64,000 nucleotides of DNA from Blastochloris sulfoviridis (lineage in GTDB: Bacteria; Pseudomonadota; Alphaproteobacteria; Rhizobiales; Xanthobacteraceae): NCBI RefSeq assembly GCF_008630065.1, contig NZ_VWPL01000006.1:98697-162696 (forward strand), read 5' to 3'. Position numbers and translations under genes: made by a program. The notes under the pieces were generated by a model. It was not told the DNA's origin, did not search any database, and saw only the letters and a list, made by a program, of their open reading frames with translations. Below are positions 10,325 through 17,962 of the stretch, one piece after another (position 1 is the first letter of the stretch; the number at the start of each line of letters is the position of its first letter).

Positions 10325-10825
10325 TCAAACGTTCAGCGGCGCACGCAGCGACGGCGACGCGGCGGGCGCGATGCGAACCTGGCCCTTGGCGTCGTAGGGC
10401 GCGTTCTGCGTCATGTCCTCGCGGATCGCCCGCATCACCGCATCGAGCCGGCGGTGACTTGCGTCGAGCGCCGCCTGCAGCCGCTCGACGTTCTCGCCGA
10501 CGGCGGTGTTGAGCACGCGCGAGCGGGCGACCATGGCCTCGCGCAGCCGTTCGTCGGCCGCGGTCAGGTCGATGTGGCGCGTACGCACCGCGGCGACCCA
10601 CTGCTCGAACGCCCCGCCCAGCTCGCTCTTGCGCGCGGTCGAGCCGATCAGCGAGGCCGGGAAGCCACGGCCGAGGATCTTGTTCTCCTCGGTCAGCACC
10701 TCGACCAGCCGGTCGATCAGCTCGATCGCCTCGGCGACGGCGGCGTCGATGTCGGACGCATCGATGTTGGCGGCATCCTTGTCGAAGACTTGGCTGCCCG
10801 GCATTCGGGGCGTGTTGTCCATCAT
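10325..10825 (-). CDS. FlgN-like flagellar export chaperone (putative)
   Basis: The 166-residue protein is almost wholly helical. Its N-terminal half (AIELIDRLVEVLTEENKILG, then LIGSTARKSELGGAFEQWV) matches the general FlgN plan: a helix with the L(x)EEN motif, then a lysine-bearing helix. A second helical block follows, and the last ~20 residues are disordered. FlgN binds the C-termini of FlgK and FlgL in the cytoplasm before type III export. Position supports this: it is 15 bp upstream of flgK. The assignment rests on pattern and context rather than strong identity, so it is given without a gene symbol. Confidence 0.6.
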   Translation of the reverse strand: MMDNTPRMPGSQVFDKDAANIDASDIDAAVAEAIELIDRLVEVLTEENKILGRGFPASLIGSTARKSELGGAFEQWVAAVRTRHIDLTAADERLREAMVARSRVLNTAVGENVERLQAALDASHRRLDAVMRAIREDMTQNAPYDAKGQVRIAPAASPSLRAPLNV

Positions 10826-10844
10826 GGCACTCTCGCGGGTTGGA

Positions 10845-11138
10845 TCAGGTCCGCTTGCGGTTCATGTTCAGGGTCTGGGCGATTTGGCCATAGGCGGTGA
10901 CGGCGGCCTTCTGGCGCACGGCGGCATCCAGCTGCGCCTTGATCGCCTCGCACTCCTCGCCCATGGCGCGGTAGACGTCGGCCAGCTCCGCCGCCAGCGA
11001 CGCCACGAGCTCGGCGCGGTAGGGCTGGCCTGTGGACGACGACGCGCCGATCCGCTGCGCCTCGGCGATAAGCCGCTTCGCCCGGCGCAGCAGAGGCTCG
11101 TCGTCAGACTGCGCGCTGGTTCGGCATCCCGGCAGCAT
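10845..11138 (-). CDS. small helical protein of the flagellar operon, 97 aa
   Basis: An ATG at 11138 follows GAGGTG by a proper spacing, and the flgE stop lies only 4 bp upstream, so it is translated within the operon. The protein has no signal or membrane segment. It is predicted mainly helical (PLLRRAKRLIAEAQRIG, AELADVYRAMGEECEAIKAQLDAAVRQ) and ends in a basic tail NMNRKRT. I do not recognise a family. Location between hook protein and FlgN/FlgK suggests an assembly helper or a small export chaperone, which is inference only. Confidence 0.6.
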   Translation of the reverse strand: MLPGCRTSAQSDDEPLLRRAKRLIAEAQRIGASSSTGQPYRAELVASLAAELADVYRAMGEECEAIKAQLDAAVRQKAAVTAYGQIAQTLNMNRKRT

Positions 11139-11142
11139 CGGA

Positions 11143-12396
11143 TCACCTCATCGCCGAAATCAGCGTGTCGTACATGGTGCTGACGGTGCTGATCACCTGC
11201 GCGGAGGCGGAATAGGCCTGCTGCGCCGAGATCATCACGCTGAACTCCTCGGAGGTGTCGGTCTTCGAGGCTTCGAGCGTCGAGCCATTGACCGTCCCGG
11301 CGCCGCCGCTGCCCGAGAGCTGCATGGTCGCCGAACCGGACGACCCGCTCTCGCGGTAGAGGCCGCCGCTTTCCGCCTGCAGGCCGTTGGCATTGGTGAA
11401 GGTGGCCACCGCGATCTGATAGATCGAGCGCACCGCGCCATTGCTGTAGGAGGCGTAGACGATACCGTCCTCGATCGAGATTCCGCTCAACGAGCCGTAG
11501 GACAGACCGTCCTTCTCGATTGTGCCGAGATCGACCTTGATGGTGCCGTCCACCGACTGCTGGGTGAGACCGCTGAAGCTGCCGGGATCGCCGAGATCCA
11601 GGCTGATCGCGCTGTTGGCGGCGCCTGTGGTCCAGCCGGTGATGGAGAGCGTGGTCGGCGCGGCCGAGGCGATCGAGCCGTCGCTGTTGAAGGTGATTGC
11701 GATCGGCGTTGCCATCGAGGTGCCGACCACCGTGGTGCCGTCCGACGACAGCACAGGGTCGGAGAAGGTCGCCTCCCAGGTGCCGATGCCGGTCTTCTCC
11801 CAGGTGATGGAGACCAGCGCCGAGGTGCCGAGCGAGTCGTAGATCTCCAGCGTGGTCTCGAACGTGTCGCCCACCGCCGCATTGGCCGGCAGGTTGGCGC
11901 TCATCGACACCTCGGTGGTGGGCGCGGCGCAGCTGGTGATGACGTTGGTGTCGATGCTCTCGAGATTGCCGGCGGTGGGCGCGCCGATGACATTGCCGTC
12001 GGCATCGGTGCGCCAGCCCATCAGAAAATAGCCGTTATTGACGAGATAGCCGTTGTTGTCCTTCGAGAACTCGCCGTTGCGGGTGTAGAACTTTTCGTTC
12101 GAGCCCGCCGTGCCGGTGACCGTGAGGAAGCCGTTGCCCTCGATCGCGAGGTCCGTGGTGCTGCTGGTGCGGGTGAGCTGGCCCTGGGCGCTGATATTGG
12201 AGCGCGTGTTGCTGAGCACGCCGCCGGACGAATAGGACGAGGACGAGGCGCCGGTGACCAGGCTTTCGAAGCTGGCGACGGTGGTCTTGTAGCCGTAGGT
12301 GCTGGAATTGGCGAGGTTGTCCGAGACGGTGGCGATCGCCGTGCTCTGGGCCTTGAGCGCGGAGACCGACGAATTGAGGGCGCCGGAGAGACTCAT
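11143..12396 (-). CDS. flgE: flagellar hook protein FlgE
   Basis: I take the ATG at 12396, preceded by GAGGAGC; the upstream extension to 12453 overlaps flgD and lacks support. The 417-residue protein opens with MSLSGALNSSVSALKAQS and the rod/hook signature DNLANSSTYGYK, has a central beta-rich variable region, and closes with the FlgE-type C-terminal helix (SVMISAQQAYSASAQVISTVSTM, in two halves). It polymerises into the hook on FlgD scaffolding. It follows flgD by 13 bp and precedes the 97-residue gene by 4 bp. Confidence 0.93.
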   Translation of the reverse strand: MSLSGALNSSVSALKAQSTAIATVSDNLANSSTYGYKTTVASFESLVTGASSSSYSSGGVLSNTRSNISAQGQLTRTSSTTDLAIEGNGFLTVTGTAGSNEKFYTRNGEFSKDNNGYLVNNGYFLMGWRTDADGNVIGAPTAGNLESIDTNVITSCAAPTTEVSMSANLPANAAVGDTFETTLEIYDSLGTSALVSITWEKTGIGTWEATFSDPVLSSDGTTVVGTSMATPIAITFNSDGSIASAAPTTLSITGWTTGAANSAISLDLGDPGSFSGLTQQSVDGTIKVDLGTIEKDGLSYGSLSGISIEDGIVYASYSNGAVRSIYQIAVATFTNANGLQAESGGLYRESGSSGSATMQLSGSGGAGTVNGSTLEASKTDTSEEFSVMISAQQAYSASAQVISTVSTMYDTLISAMR

Positions 12397-12409
12397 GGAA
12401 CACTGCTCC

Positions 12410-13069
12410 TCAGGACTTGATGGCGATGACGTTCGCGAAGGCGACCTCGGCATCGCCGATCTGCAGCATCACGGTGCCGCTTGAACTGTCGACGCCGGTG
12501 ACGGTGCCGATCACGTTGGTCGTGGCGTCGATCGCATTGCCGGCGGCATCGGTGGCGGTGATGGAGATGGTGTAGGCGCCATCCGGCGCCGTGCTGCCGG
12601 ACGTGGTCTTGCCGTTCCAGACGAAGCTGTGCTCGCCCGCCGCGGTCTCGCCGGTCGTGGTGTAGACGGTCTTGCCGCTCTCGTCGGTGATCTTGATGGC
12701 GACCTTGGAGGCGTCCGAGGCAAGCGTGTAGTTCCAGGTCGCCTGGCCGTCGGCCAGCGCGTTGGTCTTGCCGACGGCTTCCACGGTGTGGCCGACATAG
12801 CCCACGGCGTTCGCCGCCAGCAGGCTCGCCAGCGCGGTGGTCACATTGCCGAGCTGCTCGTTGATCTGCGTCTGCTCGCCGAGGCTCGCATAGGACACGA
12901 GCTGGTTCATATACTCGTTCGGATCGGTCGGGCTCAGCGGGTTCTGGTTCTGGAGCTGCACGCACATCAGCGTGAGGAAGTCCGACATGTCCAGATCGGT
13001 CGAACTGGAGCTGGCGCTCGTGCTCGACGTATAGGCTGACGACGATGAAATCGAAGAAACGGATGTCAT
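12410..13069 (-). CDS. flgD: flagellar hook capping / assembly protein FlgD
   Basis: The ATG at 13069 gives 219 residues, normal for FlgD; a longer frame to 13243 would add a non-conserved Arg-rich stretch. A Ser/Thr-rich start is followed by the FlgD signature FLTLMCVQLQNQNPLSPTDPNEYMNQLVSYASL (two blocks, about residues 30-62), then the Ig-like/tudor domain with an EHSFVWNGKTTSGSTAPDGAY segment read as FVWNGK...PDGAYTI. FlgD sits at the tip of the growing hook and is discarded afterwards. No strong Shine-Dalgarno is seen (only GAGA). Confidence 0.92.
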   Translation of the reverse strand: MTSVSSISSSSAYTSSTSASSSSTDLDMSDFLTLMCVQLQNQNPLSPTDPNEYMNQLVSYASLGEQTQINEQLGNVTTALASLLAANAVGYVGHTVEAVGKTNALADGQATWNYTLASDASKVAIKITDESGKTVYTTTGETAAGEHSFVWNGKTTSGSTAPDGAYTISITATDAAGNAIDATTNVIGTVTGVDSSSGTVMLQIGDAEVAFANVIAIKS

Positions 13070-13259
13070 GACGAATCTCGACCAATGTCCCGCCGCCCGG
13101 CGCGGGCGGGCAGGATCGCTCTCGGCTTCTGCACGAATGGGACGATCTGGAGATTTAACGATGCTGCCCGAAATTCCGGGCGCACTTTCCGCACGGCAGG
13201 CGCGCGCGATGCGCAGGCGCGCAAGACAGAAGCGCGCCGACAAGACATGCGCGCGCTGT

Positions 13260-13416
13260 CGTCATCGCCGGGCTTGGTCCCAACTTTTGGTCATCGCCGG
13301 GCCTGGCCCGGCGATCTCGATGGGATTGTCACGATGCTGACGCGGACGGTGCCGGACCAACAGGCGGCCGGCGGGGCGATCACGGCATCGAGATGGCCGG
13401 GTCAAGCCCGGCCATG
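13260..13416. repeat. short intergenic repeats between flgD and fliS
   Basis: The gap 13070-13462 has no gene. GTCATCGCCGGGC occurs twice within ~45 bp at the start of this stretch, and ATGGCCGGGTCAAGCCCGG followed by CCAT at about 13393-13415 is a near-perfect inverted repeat. The type is common as scattered intergenic palindromes. The flgD promoter should lie in the same gap, but I could not identify a sigma-54 or sigma-28 box. Confidence 0.55.
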
Positions 13417-13462
13417 ACGGCGTGGCGGCGGCGAGGGTCGGGCCAATCCGCCCGCCTTCGGG

Positions 13463-13948
13463 TCAGGCCGCCGACGAGGCCGGCGTCTCGGTGCCGGCAT
13501 TCGCGCTGGCGCTTGGGCGGGCAGCGAGCGGCGGAATCTTGGCGATCTGCGCCCAGGCGTCGCGCAACTCAGTCAGGCCTTCGGCCAGCTTCTGATAGCG
13601 GCGGATGGCGTCGGGCTTGCCCATCGCCAGCAGCATCGCCATGATGTTGGCGTGGTAGGTCTTCTGCAGCCGTTCGGCCATCGCGCCGCCCTTGGCGACG
13701 TCGATATGATGAGCGAGGCCGCGCAGGATCTGCGTCGAATGCGAGGTGAGATTGAACGCCTCTTCGAAGCGCTTCGCCTCGGTTGCGGCGATCGTGCGCT
13801 TGAGGTTGAGCAGCACGCGGTCGAGCGCCATGACGATGGCGGTGGTCGGCGCCACGGTGACGGCGGCGCTGCGATAGGCTGCCGAGACGGCGACGGCCGA
13901 GGGGGCCGATTGCTGTGCCTTGGCGTCAATCATTGCTGTTTGCAGCAT
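13463..13948 (-). CDS. fliS: flagellin export chaperone FliS (FliS-like)
   Basis: The 161-residue protein begins inside the 3' end of fliD (the ATG at 13948 overlaps by 23 bases; ATG 13933 is an alternative). The FliS pattern is present: AYRSAAVTVAPTTAIVMALDRVLLNLKRTI read as YRSAAV...PTTAIVMALDRVL, then a helical core and MALLAMGKPDAIRRYQKLAEGLTELRDAW (two segments). FliS holds flagellin in the cytoplasm until secretion. The C-terminus is an Ala/Ser-rich tail. Genetic order flagellin-fliD-fliS supports the call. It is the last gene of that sub-operon. Confidence 0.8.
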   Translation of the reverse strand: MLQTAMIDAKAQQSAPSAVAVSAAYRSAAVTVAPTTAIVMALDRVLLNLKRTIAATEAKRFEEAFNLTSHSTQILRGLAHHIDVAKGGAMAERLQKTYHANIMAMLLAMGKPDAIRRYQKLAEGLTELRDAWAQIAKIPPLAARPSASANAGTETPASSAA

Positions 13949-15602
13949 CAAGCATTGCCTTGAGATAAGCGAGGGTCGATTCGGCCTTGGCCATCGCGGC
14001 CTGATATTTCGCGTATCGGGCGGTCAGGCGCTCGCGCAGAGCTTCTGCCCGATCCTCAATGGTCGCGACGTCCGACTCATAGTCGCTAATCTTTTCATTC
14101 AGGTTATCGACCACCGTCTGGATCGAGCCCGAGGAGGTGTCGCTCGCCTTGTTTGCGGCGTTATGGAGCCGGTCGGCTAGGCCGTAGCTCAACGTCACAT
14201 TGATCGATTCGGATGCGTTGCCGATGAAGACGAAGGTGAAGCCCTCATAGGCGGTGCCTGCAGCCCCAATGATGCTGTTGCCGCTGACCGTGAACAGCGA
14301 GTTGTCGCCACCGACTGAAGCCGAGATGATGGTGCCGGCACCGTCCGTGGTGATATCGAGTGTGAACGCAGTCGGCGCCGAGGTGCCGCGCCGCAGCACG
14401 GTCAGGTCGTCCGACGAAGAGGTGAATTGAAAGGTCAGAAGCGACTTGACCTTTTCCAGATTTTCCAGCAGCGCATCCTGCAGCTTGCCGCTGTCAAGTA
14501 CGAGATGGTTGGTGGCGTCGAAGCTGAAGCCGAGAAGCGCCATCGTATTCTGGTCGATCACGGTGTTGAGCGCATTCATCACATCGGAGTTGACCGAACG
14601 CAGCGTACTGTCGCCAAACAGCACGGCGCTGTCGGCAGCGCCGCCGGAGGCGCTCGTCGCCTGCTGGGCGATGACGAAATCGCGATAAGCATTGTAGGCG
14701 TCGACCAGTTCCTGGACCGAGTCGGCAACCGAATTGAGGTCGGCCCCGACCTCCACCGTCACCGAGGTGTCCGTCGCCGTGGTGGCGTAGAGATAGAATG
14801 TCACGCCATCGAGCGCGTCGCTGATCTCGTTCGAATCGCGGGTGATCTGCACGCCGTCGATCGTGAGGATGGCGTCCTTGGCCTGCTGCAGCACATTGGC
14901 GAAGGTGCCGGTACCGCTGGTGACGCCGAGGCCGTTCAGCACATCGTCGCCGGACACGGCCGTTGCCGTGATCTCCTTGCCGGTTTCGGTCGCGGTCAGC
15001 ACCAGCTTGTAGGAGGAGTCGGACACCTTCAGCACCGTGGCCTTGACGCCGCTCTGGCTGGAGACGGTGTTGATCGCTGCGGCCAACTCGCTGAGATTCA
15101 TCGTCGCGGTGACATCGATCTCGACGGCAGTGCCGCCATCGACGGCCAGGCTGAAGACGCCGTTGTAGCCGAGATCGGCGCTCTTGCTCGTCTGGGCACT
15201 GCTCGCCACCTTATGGGCGGTGGCAATCTGGGTTACCTCGATATCGTAGGTGCCAAGCTCGGTGCCACTATCAATGCTGACGCCCAGAACATCGCTGGTG
15301 TCGTAGCTGCCATCGGTCGACAGATAGGCGCTGCGATTGTTGAACACATCATCGGCCTTGGCGAGGTAGCCGGAAGGCGCGCTCAAGCCATAAGCGGCGG
15401 ACGAGATGGACGAGAGCAGCGACTGCAATTCCTGATAGGCGGCGACCTTGGTCTCGGTCTTGGTGATCCGGGTCTCGATGCTGTCGGCGGCCGACAGCTT
15501 GGCCGCGACGGCGTCCTCGATCAGCGCGCTCCAGTCCGAGTTCAATGCCGAACTGGTGTAGCTCGTCGAGGTCGAGGAACCGGTGCCGGAGACGCTGGCC
15601 AT
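13926..15602 (-). CDS. fliD: flagellar filament capping protein FliD
   Basis: The 558-residue FliD (HAP2) forms the cap under which flagellin folds. The N-terminal domain carries the D0 region and a helix rich in Glu/Thr (ADSIETRITKTETKVAAYQEL). Central flagellin-like modules follow, with FLYATTATDTSVTVEV-type segments (residues ~285-300). The C-terminal block SDYESDVATIEDRAEALRERL and YAKYQAAMAKAESTLAYLKAML is the conserved coiled-coil end. It lies 62 bp downstream of flagellin, beyond a strong hairpin, and overlaps fliS. Confidence 0.92.
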   Translation of the reverse strand: MASVSGTGSSTSTSYTSSALNSDWSALIEDAVAAKLSAADSIETRITKTETKVAAYQELQSLLSSISSAAYGLSAPSGYLAKADDVFNNRSAYLSTDGSYDTSDVLGVSIDSGTELGTYDIEVTQIATAHKVASSAQTSKSADLGYNGVFSLAVDGGTAVEIDVTATMNLSELAAAINTVSSQSGVKATVLKVSDSSYKLVLTATETGKEITATAVSGDDVLNGLGVTSGTGTFANVLQQAKDAILTIDGVQITRDSNEISDALDGVTFYLYATTATDTSVTVEVGADLNSVADSVQELVDAYNAYRDFVIAQQATSASGGAADSAVLFGDSTLRSVNSDVMNALNTVIDQNTMALLGFSFDATNHLVLDSGKLQDALLENLEKVKSLLTFQFTSSSDDLTVLRRGTSAPTAFTLDITTDGAGTIISASVGGDNSLFTVSGNSIIGAAGTAYEGFTFVFIGNASESINVTLSYGLADRLHNAANKASDTSSGSIQTVVDNLNEKISDYESDVATIEDRAEALRERLTARYAKYQAAMAKAESTLAYLKAMLDAANSND

Positions 15603-15626
15603 GGCGAGTCATCCATTTTGGAGAAA

Positions 15627-15651
15627 CGGCGGCGGGCCGGGCCCGCCGCCG
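15627..15651 (-). terminator. strong GC hairpin after flagellin gene
   Basis: CGGCGGCGGGC-cgg-GCCCGCCGCCG is an 11-bp perfect stem with a 3-base loop. Read on the minus strand it follows the flagellin stop (15665) and is followed by TTTCTCC, so it can act as an intrinsic terminator or attenuator that lets flagellin be made in excess over fliD. Confidence 0.65.
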
Positions 15652-15664
15652 TCCGGGAGCGTGA

Positions 15665-16480
15665 TCAGCCGAGCAGCTTCAGCAGCGCCTGCGGCATGGA
15701 GTTCGCCGACGCCGCGGCGGCAACGGCCGCCTGCACCTTCACCTCGGACGACGACAGCTTGGCCTGCTCGGCCGCGATGTCGACGTCGGCGATCGCCGAA
15801 CTGGCCGCATCGAGGTTTTCGATCGACGTCGCAATCGTTTCGCTCTGGAAGTCGAACCGGGACTGCAGGGCACCGATATTGGCACGCGCGGCCGACACGG
15901 TGCTGATCGCGGTGGTCACGCCGGCAATCGCGGTTTCGGCAGCGGCCTGGGTCGTGGCACCGGCCGCGGCGACGCCGAGGGCGGCAGCGTCAATATCGGT
16001 GAACGACAGCTCGATCACATCGGCCGCATCCGAGCCGACGAACACGTCGGCGGCGGTGAAGGAGCCAGTGAGCAGCGACTGGCCGTTGTAGCGGGTGCCG
16101 GTCGCGACCGAGCCGATTTCGAGCACCAGCGCGTCGTACTCCGCCCCGATATAGGCACGCTCCGTGTCGGTGACGGTGGCCGAGGCCGACTGCGTGACCA
16201 GCGCCTTCATGCGCATCAGGATGTCGGAGATGCGGGCCGCGCCGCCGTCGGCGGTCTGCAGCATCGACATGGCGTGCGAGGCGTTGGTGGCCGCCTGCTC
16301 GAGCGCCACGACGTCCGAGTTGATGCGGGTCGAGATGGCGAGGCCGGCGGCGTCGTCCGACGCCTTGGTGATACGCGACCCGGACGCGATCTTCGACAGC
16401 GAGCTCGACTGGTCGGCCGCGTTGACGTTCAGGTAGCGGACGGCCGAGTTGGCGGCGGTGTTGGTCGAAATAACGGGCAT
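15665..16480 (-). CDS. fliC: flagellin
   Basis: The 271-residue flagellin is compact, with little variable domain. I use the ATG at 16480, 9 bp after AGAAAGG; a TTG at 16489 would have no spacing. N-terminal D0/D1 features are clear: NSAVRYLNVN, SSLSKIASGSRITKASDDAAGLAIS (two pieces) and MLQTADGGAARISDILMRMK. The C-terminal part (RANIGALQSRFDFQSETI, DVDIAAEQAKLSSSEVK, ASANSMPQALLKLLG) is typical. It is secreted by the flagellar type III system and polymerised under the FliD cap. Only one flagellin gene is in the window. Confidence 0.92.
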   Translation of the reverse strand: MPVISTNTAANSAVRYLNVNAADQSSSLSKIASGSRITKASDDAAGLAISTRINSDVVALEQAATNASHAMSMLQTADGGAARISDILMRMKALVTQSASATVTDTERAYIGAEYDALVLEIGSVATGTRYNGQSLLTGSFTAADVFVGSDAADVIELSFTDIDAAALGVAAAGATTQAAAETAIAGVTTAISTVSAARANIGALQSRFDFQSETIATSIENLDAASSAIADVDIAAEQAKLSSSEVKVQAAVAAAASANSMPQALLKLLG

Positions 16481-16627
16481 TGGTGTCAACCTTTCTGTTG
16501 AACGAGGCCTCCGGCTTCTGCCGGCGGCGGCGACGCGATCGGGTCTGTGTCCCGGTGGCGTCTACAGGTTCAACGAAAGCCCGCCCCCCAAACTGGCGGA
16601 CCGGACCGCGGCCATGCTTGCGCGTGG

Positions 16628-17359
16628 TTAGTCCGCGGTTAATGACTGGCGGATCGAGCGCTCCTGGCTGCGCAACAGCTTGCGAAGCTGCTGGCGGCCG
16701 CGCTTGAGCAGCGATTCCACCGCCGACACCGTGGTCTGCATCACCTCGGCGATCTCGGCGTTGGACAGGTTCTCGTGGTAGGAGAGGATCAGCACCACCC
16801 GCTGGTGGTCGGGCAGCTGGCCCATGGCGCCTTCGAGCGCATTCACCACCTCGGTGCGGTGGAGCTGGCTCTCGGCGCCCGGCGCGCCGTCCGGCACTTC
16901 CGGCGCGGTCTCCAGATCCTGGTTGCGCGGCTGGCGGCGCAGGTCGATGCAGCGGTTGGTCACCACCCGGTAGAGCCAGGTCGAGAACTTGGCCCGGCCG
17001 CCCTCCCAGCGGCCGCGATGGGTCCACACCTTCAGCAGCACATCCTGCACCACGTCCTCGGCGTCGGCCGGATTGTCGAGGATGCGCAGCGCCAGCGCGT
17101 AGGCGCGGTCGATGTGGCGGCGCACCAGCAGCGCGAACGCCGTCTCGTCGCTCTCGCCGATGCGCTGCAGAAGCTCGTCGTCGCTGGCGGCGCTTGAGGC
17201 CGCCGGACTGGCGGGACGCCGCGCCGCGCCAGGAGCGTCAGGCTGCAGCGCCGCAGCGCCCGGCTGAAGCGTCGCAGCGTCCGGCTGAAGCGTCGCAACG
17301 TCCGGCTGGAGCGTCGCAACGTCCGCGACCGGCGCCGTCAAGACCGATGCGTTCGCCAT
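16628..17359 (-). CDS. sigma-70 family RNA polymerase sigma factor, ECF-type
   Basis: The ATG at 17359 follows GGAGG by 6 bp and gives 243 residues. The first ~60 residues are Ala/Pro-rich and include four DVATLQP-type heptapeptides. Region 2 follows (ETAFALLVRRHIDRAYALAL, LDNPADAEDVVQDVLLKVW, KFSTWLYRVVTNRCID), a linker, then region 4 (LPDHQRVVLILSYHENLSNAEIAEVM...SAVESLLKRGRQQLRKLL). Only regions 2 and 4 are present, the ECF layout. No anti-sigma gene is adjacent. It is directly upstream of flagellin on the same strand and divergent from the His-rich gene, but whether it controls either is not shown. Confidence 0.88.
   Translation of the reverse strand: MANASVLTAPVADVATLQPDVATLQPDAATLQPGAAALQPDAPGAARRPASPAASSAASDDELLQRIGESDETAFALLVRRHIDRAYALALRILDNPADAEDVVQDVLLKVWTHRGRWEGGRAKFSTWLYRVVTNRCIDLRRQPRNQDLETAPEVPDGAPGAESQLHRTEVVNALEGAMGQLPDHQRVVLILSYHENLSNAEIAEVMQTTVSAVESLLKRGRQQLRKLLRSQERSIRQSLTAD
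17240..17323 (-). repeat. 21-bp coding tandem repeat in sigma factor N-terminus
   Basis: Four in-frame 21-bp units encode DVATLQP, DVATLQP, DAATLQP and GAAALQP (residues 13-40 of the sigma factor). The near-identical bases suggest recent slippage expansion. Confidence 0.8.
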
Positions 17360-17472
17360 CACCAACCTCCACGCCGACGCGGCCTCGTCCGTTCAACGTA
17401 CAATATTTGGACTATCTTCAAGGTGAATTCAAGCGTATTGACGCGCGGACTCGCAAATTTATTGGCGTTCGC

Positions 17473-17513
17473 TAGGCATTTCCTTCCCATTTGTTGTAGG
17501 AAATTTTTGCCTA
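17473..17513. promoter_or_regulatory. inverted repeat in AT-rich divergent promoter region
   Basis: The 17360-17962 gap between the sigma gene and the His-rich gene is much richer in A+T than its surroundings and should hold both promoters. TAGGCA-TTTCC ... GGAAA-tttt-TGCCTA forms a broken inverted repeat here. Farther on, GGCGACTTGGTTGGG is repeated directly at about 17659 and 17680. No consensus promoter boxes could be assigned with confidence. No further gene is seen in the gap. Confidence 0.35.
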
Positions 17514-17962
17514 CTTGTACATTTGAAGTAATTATAAATGAATTGACTGCGATCCGAGCAGCCGGCCGCAGCCCGGCCGCGACACCTCCGGCCCGCATCG
17601 CGATCGAGACGCGCGCCTTGGCCGGCCTCACCCGCCGTCCCCGGACGTAGACCGACGGCGACTTGGTTGGGACTTCCGGCGACTTGGTTGGGGCTTGATT
17701 GCGACTTGGCGGCGACCTCGGACGCGGTCGCCGGCCATCTGACGCCAATCAGACGGAACATCGCAGCGCCATAATCATATCCGCCTTATCTCGATATAGT
17801 TGTATATTTCGCTATAAGGTTACAATTGCCGCCCACGCTGCCGCAAAATATTCATAATGTATTAACCATAATATTTCGAATTTTATTGTTTTCTTTAACC
17901 AGTTGTTGACCCTATTTGAGGTGCCGGCCTTAATCGAGTGCGAACACGGGCGGGGGGCCACC

